Shown here: piece after piece, positions 1 to 6,586 of the stretch
How positions within the stretch are numbered: the first letter of the stretch is position 1
Layout: the number at the start of each line of letters is the position of its first letter
From: Apopatosoma sp963618495
GTDB lineage: Bacteria; Bacillota; Clostridia; Oscillospirales; CAG-272
Assembly: GCA_963618495.1 (NCBI GenBank)
Contig: CAVESF010000007.1
Span: forward strand, 5,973 to 69,972
Length of the DNA stretch: 64,000 nucleotides
Reading direction: 5' to 3'
The notes under the pieces: generated by a model
The model's database searches: none
What the model was told of the DNA's origin: nothing
The model's input: the letters and a program-made list of their open reading frames with translations, nothing else
Position numbers and translations under genes: made by a program

Positions 1-808
1 TGAGGTAGTCGCTGCCTGTCTTACCGGCTGCAACAGGGAAGCATGTAGTACCTGTTGTATAGTAAGCAGCCATGGATGTAGACTTCCACTGGAAGCCGAC
101 CTTGGTGTTCGGGCTTGCGTTAACGAAACGGATCTTTATGTACTGATGGAAGCCTTTCCACTTGCCTTCAACACCAACACTACCGCTGGAATAAGGATAG
201 TTGTCCCATGTACCCCAGCCGCAGTGAATCTCCTGAGGATCTTCAAACTCATATTCACCGGCGATATCGTCGTAGATAAGAGCGAAGTTGGTTGCGGAAG
301 ACTGCATTGTGTCGTAGTTGTAATCCGTGGTTGCGTATACGATCATGTTGTCTTCATCGTAGTCAACCCAGAGGTAAGACGCATTGTAGGAAAGGTGAGA
401 CTTGAGGTACTCGTGAGATGTGAGGTTATTTGCTTCAGCCTCTGTCTTTGTACCGAAGTCGAAACGAGCGTAGATACCTTCAGTTGTACCGGAAGTAACT
501 GTAGCTACTGTGGTAGTTTCAGTTGTGACGGTTTCTGTTGTGGTCGTTGTTGTTGCTTCTGTTGTAGTCGTTGTTGTTGCTTCTGTTTCTGTTGTGGTCG
601 TTGTTTCTGTGGTTGTTGTTTCTGTTGTGGTCGTTGTTGTTGCTTCTGTAGTAGTGGTCTCGGTGGTCTTCTCAGTAGTGGTTGTCGAGGCAGTGGTGTT
701 GGTAGTTGTGGATTCGGTCGTCTGATCTTCCTTATTGCCACATGCAACCATAGCGAGCGCAGCAAAGAGCATAGCTACTACGAGAAAGAGTGATAAAAGT
801 CTCTTCAT
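1..808 (-). CDS. Thr-rich linker lipoprotein, C-terminally cut by the window edge
   Basis: The gene starts at ATG 808 after an AAAAGGAG ribosome binding site and stays open to base 1, so about 269 N-terminal residues are visible. A lipoprotein signal peptide ends in AMVAC followed by GNKED. A linker of about 60 residues is made almost only of Thr with Glu and Ala. The exported domain contains the stretches ARFDFGTKTEA, NNLTSHEYLK, GWGTWDNYPY, GVEGKWKGFHQYIKIRF. These match block for block the lipoprotein at 39590-40705 (ARLDFGTKSRA, NHLTSHESII, GYGTWSGYPH, GVDGKWGGGHQYMKIRI), so the two are paralogues. The Thr linker is typical of exported proteins that need a spacer from the membrane. I do not recognise the domain; a carbohydrate- or surface-related beta-sandwich is only a guess. 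Confidence 0.85.
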   Translation of the reverse strand, partial: MKRLLSLFLVVAMLFAALAMVACGNKEDQTTESTTTNTTASTTTTEKTTETTTTEATTTTTTETTTTETTTTTETEATTTTTTEATTTTTTETVTTETTTVATVTSGTTEGIYARFDFGTKTEAEANNLTSHEYLKSHLSYNASYLWVDYDEDNMIVYATTDYNYDTMQSSATNFALIYDDIAGEYEFEDPQEIHCGWGTWDNYPYSSGSVGVEGKWKGFHQYIKIRFVNASPNTKVGFQWKSTSMAAYYTTGTTCFPVAAGKTGSDYL

Positions 809-892
809 GTGAAAAAATCTCCTTTTGGAATTAAAGAATTTTTTACCGCGCAAGATATCGTCTGAAAAACACCTCGCACCGTGATTACTAAC

Positions 893-921
893 ATTTTAGC
901 ACCAAATCTTATTTTTGTCAA
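893..921 (-). promoter_or_regulatory. Sigma-A promoter of the edge lipoprotein
   Basis: Read on the minus strand: TTGACA at 921-916, a 17-nt spacer, and TAAAAT at 898-893. It lies about 85 nt upstream of the start codon at 808. Confidence 0.75.
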
Positions 922-1042
922 TAGAAATCGCAAAAAGAATCTGAAAAAAATCGTCCCTTTCCATGAAAAAAAAGCATTTTTAATGAAAAAAGTCAAAATT
1001 ATTCAGACCGTTGATGCAAAAACGAAGTAATATTGCTGGCAG

Positions 1043-1091
1043 AAAAAAGGCATTCTCTTGCCGACAGGGTGTCCGCACCTCTCATCTGTCG
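1043..1091 (-). ncRNA. Candidate ~50-nt structured RNA or short leader
   Basis: The promoter at 1125-1097 would start a transcript at about 1091. Its first bases, CGACAG, pair with CTGTCG (1067-1062) around an inner GGUG/CACC hairpin. A second small hairpin (GGCA-AGAGAA-TGCC, 1062-1049) runs into six Us (1048-1043), which looks like a weak intrinsic terminator. The lipoprotein downstream has its own promoter at 921-893, so this may be a separate small RNA. No family was recognised. Confidence 0.35.
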
Positions 1092-1096
1092 CCCTC

Positions 1097-1125
1097 ATTA
1101 TACTACAAATGTATTCAAAAGTCAA
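1097..1125 (-). promoter_or_regulatory. Sigma-A promoter, near consensus
   Basis: Minus strand: TTGACT at 1125-1120, a 17-nt spacer, and TATAAT at 1102-1097. No gene of its own follows; it drives either the small candidate RNA or a long leader of the edge lipoprotein. Confidence 0.7.
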
Positions 1126-1187
1126 TAGAAATATTCTGAAATTCTGTATATATAAGGAAGAACATTTTTATACGGGTGAAAAATGAG

Positions 1188-1216
1188 AAAAGGGCACCGC
1201 AAAAAAGCGCGGTGCC
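1188..1216 (-). terminator. Intrinsic terminator after the M23 gene
   Basis: GGCACCGC (1193-1200) pairs with GCGGTGCC (1209-1216), followed on the minus strand by a short U run. It lies 20 nt past the stop of the M23 peptidase gene. Confidence 0.7.
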
Positions 1217-1235
1217 TTTGCATTTGGCAGTGGCG

Positions 1236-1922
1236 TCAGTCCTCAAAGCCCTCGGTTTCGAGGGAGTTTGCGGGAATGAGAGAAAGCGGGTCTACGCTCG
1301 CGTCATCCTTGAAAATCTCAAAATGGAGATGAGGCGAAACGGAAATTTCAATCAGTGCCGTATCGCCGACGGAACCTATCCGGTCGCCTGCATCGACTGT
1401 TTTGCCTTTTTCAAGTCCCTCGGGAACGGTCGTGGAAAGATTGCGGTAAACACTCTTGTAGCCGCCTGCGTGAGCGATTATTACGCTCTGACCCATCATG
1501 GGATCGAAGACGACATCCTCGATAGTGCCTGCCGCCGCCGCATATACGGGAGAGCCGGCATCTGCCTGAATATCAATGCCGCAATGTATTCTGTAATCCT
1601 CCATTGTCGGAGAGAAAACGGGGATATCGGCTGAGTAGCCGAACGCCACCGAGCCTGCCGTTACGGGACAGAGAAAATCAACTGTCGGCGTAACTACGGG
1701 GTTGTCGCCGCCGCTTGTACCCGTGGTTTGCTCCGGTTCGGTCTGTGAGGTTGTCTGCTCCGTCTTCTTTGAAGCAGAGGTCGTATGCTCGGAGGGCTTG
1801 TTTTTTCTGCCCACGGAAAAAGCGATTATCGTGATGCAGAGCGTTGCCACGAGTAGTAAGGCAAGCGCAATGGTCAGTCCTTTGTTCAGCTGTCTTTTTC
1901 TTTGGTTTACATTCATTTTCAC
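1236..1922 (-). CDS. M23 (LytM-type) metallopeptidase, SpoIIQ-like membrane protein
   Basis: A 228-aa protein with a short cytoplasmic Lys/Arg-rich N-terminus, one membrane helix at about residues 15-36, a Ser/Thr/Glu-rich linker and a C-terminal LytM/M23 domain. The zinc ligand motifs HCGID (HxxxD) and HLHFE (HxH) are both present, so the site looks intact. The family cleaves peptidoglycan cross-bridges outside the membrane. Size, single N-terminal anchor and domain order match SpoIIQ, the forespore partner of SpoIIIAH in the engulfment channel, but a general cell-wall endopeptidase is possible. The upstream region is interrupted by ten Ns, so its promoter cannot be read. A terminator follows at 1188-1216. 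Confidence 0.75.
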   Translation of the reverse strand: MKMNVNQRKRQLNKGLTIALALLLVATLCITIIAFSVGRKNKPSEHTTSASKKTEQTTSQTEPEQTTGTSGGDNPVVTPTVDFLCPVTAGSVAFGYSADIPVFSPTMEDYRIHCGIDIQADAGSPVYAAAAGTIEDVVFDPMMGQSVIIAHAGGYKSVYRNLSTTVPEGLEKGKTVDAGDRIGSVGDTALIEISVSPHLHFEIFKDDASVDPLSLIPANSLETEGFED

Positions 1923-1931
1923 AATTCCTTT

Positions 1932-1941
1932 NNNNNNNNNN
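1932..1941. other. Assembly gap (ten Ns)
   Basis: Ten Ns break the sequence just upstream of the M23 gene. The true gap length is unknown, and the upstream region of that gene (1923 to about 2126) is therefore not reliable. I see no gene between 1942 and 2126. Confidence 1.
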
Positions 1942-2126
1942 GCACCGAAAATCGACTGTCTATATTTTCGCCCGAAAATTCTTCTTTATACAGTTTTTGC
2001 AAAAAATAAAGTTTTCGCCTGCCACGAAAACTTTGCTTATGACAGGCGAAAACCTTAATTATCGCGGCAAAATTCAAATCAGTGCGCGAAAAAAGGAAGC
2101 CGAAGCTTCCCTTTCCGATATCGACA

Positions 2127-2414
2127 TTATTTTCTTCTCTTATGCTTCTTCATCGCTTTCGATTTCGGACACATGAGCATCGCCATGAAATACACCATCA
2201 TCGAAAAACCGACGGCGGCTATCAGCAGGTCGCAGAGGCAGACATTGCAGTCCATATTCGCCCCGATGCACATTTTCTTCTTTCCGCAACCGAAATCGGC
2301 ATGGCAGCTTTTATTGCATTTCACAGGCACATTAAGACTTTTCAGCTTTTTTACCGCATCGCGCATTTTCTTCTCAACAGGGCAGAGCATTTTATTGAAG
2401 TCCGTAAAAATCAC
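2127..2414 (-). CDS. Small Cys-rich membrane protein, unknown function
   Basis: A 95-aa protein. Residues 1-30 are basic. A cysteine cluster follows (CNKSCHADFGC, CIGANMDCNVCLC), then a hydrophobic helix (LLIAAVGFSMMVYFMAML) and a Lys/Arg-rich tail. The eight or so cysteines placed before a membrane segment suggest metal binding or disulfides, but the pattern matches no family I know. It lies 55 nt after the carboxypeptidase homologue on the same strand and probably shares its transcript. No strong ribosome binding site settles the start, so the real protein could be slightly shorter. Confidence 0.5.
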   Translation of the reverse strand: MIFTDFNKMLCPVEKKMRDAVKKLKSLNVPVKCNKSCHADFGCGKKKMCIGANMDCNVCLCDLLIAAVGFSMMVYFMAMLMCPKSKAMKKHKRRK

Positions 2415-2469
2415 ATCCTTTCGGAAATACTTTTCGTTTTCAGTATTTCCGCTTTCGGCGTGATATATG

Positions 2470-3783
2470 TCATTTTTTAATCGAGGCTTTTTTCATATAA
2501 ATGTAAATTCTGACAAGCGTAAAAATGACGGCGGCAAGTATCAGCGAGATAAGTGCGATGACGAAAAAAGGACTGCCGAGCATTTTCTTCATATAAGCTT
2601 TTGCCGCGAGGCCGTCACTTTTGCGGACTGAATATTTTGTCACGATTTCCGTGATTCCGACCTCCTTGCCGTCTGCGACGACGGTAAGCGTGCCGACGGC
2701 GGTACCCTTTTCGGCGGGCGCTTCTATCGAATCTATATCGAAATGAGGGCGCAGTTCCACCGTTGATATATCAAAATCCTTTGGCAGATAAGCATAGACG
2801 GCGGAAGCGGGCGCTAGAGTTACGCTGCTGTATTCATCGCAGAGCGAAACGGGAATTTCCCATAGCACCGTGCCTTCGCTGACGACTTTTTTCATTTCAT
2901 ATGCATCGAGCGCCCAATCGAGAAGATTTCGCACATCGTAATATGCGGTGATATCGCCCTTGTCGTTTTTTGTCCCGCCCATGACGACGCATATATAATT
3001 AAAGGAAGATTCCGCGCCCGAAACAATGCAGTAACCGCCGCTTTCCGTCTGTCCCGCGCTGATGCCTTTCGCCTTGGAATAAATATATTTTATCTGGTTA
3101 TGATTGGAAATGAGATGATTGCGCGTCCAGATTGTCCGCGCATCGCTCTTGTTTGTGGCGGGCATTTCGTATTTTTTTGTTTCGCATATTTTCATGAATT
3201 CCGGCATGGAACACGCATATGCGGCGATGATTGCAACATCGCGCGCCGTCGTGTATGCCGTTATGTCGTCAAGTCCTGTCGGATTTTTATAGAGCGTGTT
3301 TGCCGCGCCGAGCGATTTTGCTTTTTCAGTCATTTTGACGGCGAACATGGCATTCGCTTTTGATATTTCAAAGGCGAGTACCTGCGCGGCATCGTTTGCC
3401 CCGCCTACAAGAAGCCCATAGAGCAGCTGGCGCACGGTGACGACCTCGCCGACTTTCAGATTCATTGTGGTACTGCCCTCAAGTCCGCGCACGGCGGAAT
3501 AGATGACGGTTATTTCATGGTCAAGATTGCCCGAGAAATATTCGAGCGCGATGATACCGGTCATTATTTTTGCGGTGGAGGCAGGCTGAATTTTCTCCTC
3601 TGCCGCCTTTTCATAGATGAAAACGCCGTTTTCCGTATTATATACGGCGGCATGAGGTGAATACACGCTTTTTTCGTAATCGGCATATATTGGACTGGAG
3701 GAGAAAATGAAAATCGCGACAAAAAGCACGGCAAAAAATGCCGCGGACGCGCGTGCAGTCTTTTTTTGTGCGGATTTTTTCAT
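2470..3783 (-). CDS. D-alanyl-D-alanine carboxypeptidase homologue (PBP5/DacF type), degenerate active site
   Basis: 437 aa from the ATG at 3783, which follows AAAGGAGG; an in-frame ATG 30 codons upstream has no such site. An N-terminal hydrophobic export signal is followed by a peptidase S11 domain, then a beta-rich C-terminal domain and a membrane anchor at about residues 405-430. The family trims the terminal D-Ala from peptidoglycan stem peptides. The nucleophile motif SxxK is present (S69-T-A-K72). However the SxN motif reads GAN (128-130) and the KTG triad reads SAG (in KGISAGQTESGG). Loss of the Ser and of the triad Lys suggests altered or no carboxypeptidase activity, perhaps a binding role. 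Confidence 0.85.
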   Translation of the reverse strand: MKKSAQKKTARASAAFFAVLFVAIFIFSSSPIYADYEKSVYSPHAAVYNTENGVFIYEKAAEEKIQPASTAKIMTGIIALEYFSGNLDHEITVIYSAVRGLEGSTTMNLKVGEVVTVRQLLYGLLVGGANDAAQVLAFEISKANAMFAVKMTEKAKSLGAANTLYKNPTGLDDITAYTTARDVAIIAAYACSMPEFMKICETKKYEMPATNKSDARTIWTRNHLISNHNQIKYIYSKAKGISAGQTESGGYCIVSGAESSFNYICVVMGGTKNDKGDITAYYDVRNLLDWALDAYEMKKVVSEGTVLWEIPVSLCDEYSSVTLAPASAVYAYLPKDFDISTVELRPHFDIDSIEAPAEKGTAVGTLTVVADGKEVGITEIVTKYSVRKSDGLAAKAYMKKMLGSPFFVIALISLILAAVIFTLVRIYIYMKKASIKK

Positions 3784-3904
3784 GTTTTCCTCCTTTTGTT
3801 TTGTGTGTTGTACGGCGTTTTTGGCTTGAAAGAATAGAAGATGCTTTATTTTATCGCGCTCTTGGTCATGCAAAAGTACGATAAGAGAAAAGTACGGTAA
3901 ACTT

Positions 3905-4840
3905 TTAAAAAGAAATCCCCATCTTTTTGAGCATTTCCTCTGCCTGTGCGCGGTTTTTCATCACCTCGGCGGTCAGCTCCGCCACGCCCGAAAACCTGCG
4001 CTCGGGACGGATGAATGCAAGCGGATAGACGGCGATTTCGTTGCCGTAGAGATCGCCGGAAAAGCCGATGATGTTCGTTTCGCAGTTTGCCTCCCCGTGT
4101 GAGTCTATGCTCGGGCGCACGCCGATATTCGAAACGGCGGGATATTTCTTTCCGTCGATTATGCAGAGTGAGGCGTAGACACCGTGACGCGGTACTGCGG
4201 CGCCATGCGCTATGCGCTGATTTGCCGTCGGAAAACCGAGAGTCGCTCCGAGCGCCTTGCCGTGCAGAACCTCGGAGACAAAACCGAAATTTCTGCCGAG
4301 CAGGCTGTTTGCAAGCGACATATCTCCCTCGGCAAGCGCCGCGCGTATTCTTGTTGAGCTGACCGGTTCACCGCCGAGGTTGACGGGCGGCAGGATGGCG
4401 GCGCTTCGTCCGTGCGACTCCATGAGAGAGGCGAGCGTCTCTCCGTTTCCCGCGCCCATTTTCCCGAAGCGGAAATTGAAGCCGCAGAAAGCGCAGGCGA
4501 CATTCAGCGTGCCGACAAGCACCTGCGAAACGAAAGTTTCGCAGCTCATGTCGCGTACCTCGTCAAAAGGCACGGTCACGGCGATTTCCGCGCCGCATTC
4601 GGCAAATATTTTCAGTTTTTCCTCATGCGAAACTATGAATGGTGCGCCCGATGTATTGCTGTCAAAGGTGAAAACGGCGCATTTTGTGCCGCTGTGGGCG
4701 CGGCAGTAGTCGGCAACCGCCTCTATGAGCTTTCTGTGTCCTATATGGACACCGTCAAAATTGCCTATCGCGCAGGCGAGCGGCAAGTCCATGGCGGCGA
4801 TTTCAGCGCCGCTTTTCAAATCGATTATTTTCAATATCAT
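3905..4840 (-). CDS. ribF: Bifunctional riboflavin kinase / FAD synthetase
   Basis: 311 aa, the normal size. RibF phosphorylates riboflavin to FMN and adenylates FMN to FAD in the cytoplasm. The N-terminal nucleotidyltransferase shows GNFDGVHIGHR and the SSTRIR motif. The C-terminal flavokinase shows GKALGATLGFPTAN, HGVYA and SNIGVRPS. It lies 40 nt downstream of yifB on the same strand. In many Firmicutes ribF follows truB and rbfA, so this position beside yifB is a local arrangement. Confidence 0.95.
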   Translation of the reverse strand: MILKIIDLKSGAEIAAMDLPLACAIGNFDGVHIGHRKLIEAVADYCRAHSGTKCAVFTFDSNTSGAPFIVSHEEKLKIFAECGAEIAVTVPFDEVRDMSCETFVSQVLVGTLNVACAFCGFNFRFGKMGAGNGETLASLMESHGRSAAILPPVNLGGEPVSSTRIRAALAEGDMSLANSLLGRNFGFVSEVLHGKALGATLGFPTANQRIAHGAAVPRHGVYASLCIIDGKKYPAVSNIGVRPSIDSHGEANCETNIIGFSGDLYGNEIAVYPLAFIRPERRFSGVAELTAEVMKNRAQAEEMLKKMGISF

Positions 4841-4882
4841 CCTGTCCTTATGGATTTTTTATATTATACCGCAAAGAGGACT

Positions 4883-6424
4883 TTATTTCCAGTATTTTCT
4901 GTCGAGCGAGCGGTACTGTATCGCCTCCGCGATGTGTGCAGGGAGAATATTTTCACTTTCCTCAAGGTCGGCTATCGTCCTTGCCACGCGCAGGATTCTA
5001 TCATAGCCGCGGGCGGAAAGCCCCAGCCTGTCAAAAGCCTTTTGCAGGAGGAGAGTTGCCTTTTCGTCCATTTTGCAGTATTTCTGAATTTGGGAACTGC
5101 TCAACTGCGCGTTGCAGTGCAGTCCCTCTTCGCCCGCATAGCGGCGCGAGGCGAAATCGCGCGCTTTTTTCACTCTTTCCGCCATCACTGCGGAATTTAC
5201 GGGCGACGGCTCGCGAACGGCGACTTCTTCATACGAAAGCGACGGCACTTCTATCTGAATATCGATTCTGTCAAGCAGCGGTCCGCTTATCCGCGAGAGA
5301 TAGCGGGAAATATCCGCCTGCGAGCAGGTGCATTTGCCCGAGGGATGACCGTAATAGCCGCATTTGCATGGGTTCATGGCGCAAACGAGCATGAAATCCG
5401 AGGGAAATGTAAATTTCCCGCCGACGCGCGTTATCGTCACCTTGCCGTCCTCGAGCGGCTGGCGCAGAGCCTCCATGGATTCGCGGGAAAACTCGGGAAG
5501 CTCATCGAGAAAGAGTACTCCGTTGTGCGCAAGCGAAATTTCGCCCGGCATCGGTATTCTGCCGCCGCCGGAAAGACCCGCGCACGACATGGTGTGGTGT
5601 GGCGCACGGAAAGGGCGCTCGCGCATGAGCGCATGCGCGCCGTCCTGCCGCATGCCTGCGGCGGAATGGATGCGCGTCGTTTCTATCGCTTCGTCAAAGG
5701 TCATCTCCGGCAGAATGGACGGAATGCGCTTGGCAAGCATGCTTTTGCCTGTCCCGGGCGCGCCTATCATCAGGATATTATGTCCGCCGGCGCAGGCTAT
5801 CTCGAGCGCGCGCTTGGCTTTTTCCTGTCCTTTTACATCGGCGAAATCAAGCGTCGGCATGCGGTGCGCCGATGCACCGTCATCGACTGCGTGAAAAGGC
5901 TCTATCGGCATTTCTCCATTGAGCATGGCGACGAGTTCCGAGGCTTTTTTTACGGGATAGACCGTCACGCCCTCGACGACCGAAGCCTCCGCGGCATTTT
6001 CCGGCGCTGCAAAAAGCTCTGTTTTTCCCGCTTCCTTCGCCGCAAGGCACATGGAGAGCATACCGTTTACGGGACGCACCTCGCCCGAGAGCGAAAGCTC
6101 ACCGATGAAGCATCTGTTTTCGGTTTCGGCATTTTCGTTTATCACGCCCGCGCACTGCATGATGGCGATGAGCATGGCGAGGTCAAAGCCGGAACCCTCC
6201 TTGCGCTTGTCGGCGGGAGCGAGGTTTACCGTTATCTGCGAATCGGGAAAAGGGAAACCGCTGTTTACGAAAGCCGCTCTGATGCGGTCTTTCGCCTCCT
6301 TGACGGCGTTGTCCGGCAGTCCCACTATGCCAAAGCACGGAAGCTTGTCCTGAAAATCGCATTCCACCGTTACTCCGTAGCCGTCTATTCCGATAAGACC
6401 CGCCGTATAGATTCTTGAAAGCAT
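4883..6424 (-). CDS. YifB/ComM family Mg-chelatase-like AAA+ ATPase
   Basis: 513 aa. Residues 1-165 form the Lon-S5-like domain (SDSQIT and NLAPADKRKEGS region), followed by an AAA+ module with Walker A GAPGTGKSML, Walker B FLDELPEF and the arginine-rich SRISGPLLDRIDIQ segment, then the Mg_chelatase C domain. ComM of Gram-negative bacteria is a hexameric branch-migration helicase used in natural transformation; the Firmicutes homologue is less studied. dprA, another transformation gene, is also in this window at 50917-52305 but far away. The start at 6424 follows GGAGATTGCC, a good site. Confidence 0.92.
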   Translation of the reverse strand: MLSRIYTAGLIGIDGYGVTVECDFQDKLPCFGIVGLPDNAVKEAKDRIRAAFVNSGFPFPDSQITVNLAPADKRKEGSGFDLAMLIAIMQCAGVINENAETENRCFIGELSLSGEVRPVNGMLSMCLAAKEAGKTELFAAPENAAEASVVEGVTVYPVKKASELVAMLNGEMPIEPFHAVDDGASAHRMPTLDFADVKGQEKAKRALEIACAGGHNILMIGAPGTGKSMLAKRIPSILPEMTFDEAIETTRIHSAAGMRQDGAHALMRERPFRAPHHTMSCAGLSGGGRIPMPGEISLAHNGVLFLDELPEFSRESMEALRQPLEDGKVTITRVGGKFTFPSDFMLVCAMNPCKCGYYGHPSGKCTCSQADISRYLSRISGPLLDRIDIQIEVPSLSYEEVAVREPSPVNSAVMAERVKKARDFASRRYAGEEGLHCNAQLSSSQIQKYCKMDEKATLLLQKAFDRLGLSARGYDRILRVARTIADLEESENILPAHIAEAIQYRSLDRKYWK

Positions 6425-6437
6425 GGCAATCTCCTTT

Positions 6438-6467
6438 TTGCAGACATATTTTCTTCTATTTTACAAT
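6438..6467 (+). promoter_or_regulatory. Possible clpC promoter
   Basis: TTGCAG (6438-6443), an 18-nt spacer and TACAAT (6462-6467). I see no CtsR-type GGTCAAA direct repeat in 6425-6586. A GTGCGGC/GCCGCAC hairpin sits just before the ribosome binding site (about 6551-6569). Confidence 0.35.
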
Positions 6468-6586
6468 ATTCGCGCGGAAATTACAAGGAGATTTTTCTAA
6501 AAACGGAAAATATTTTCCCGTATAAATGGATAGAATATATTTGCGTGAATGTGCGGCATGGCGCCGCACGGATAATGAGGTATTTT

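Noticed and set aside
505..765. Long plus- and minus-strand frames rich in Cys, Val, Gln or Arg over the Thr-rich linker
   Set aside because: They are shadows of the ACA/ACC/GAA repeat codons of the lipoprotein gene; only the frame from 808 has a signal peptide, a site and a paralogue.
4412..6418. A 668-codon plus-strand frame
   Set aside because: It is antisense to ribF and yifB, which are both complete and recognisable; the predicted protein is Arg/His-rich with no domain.
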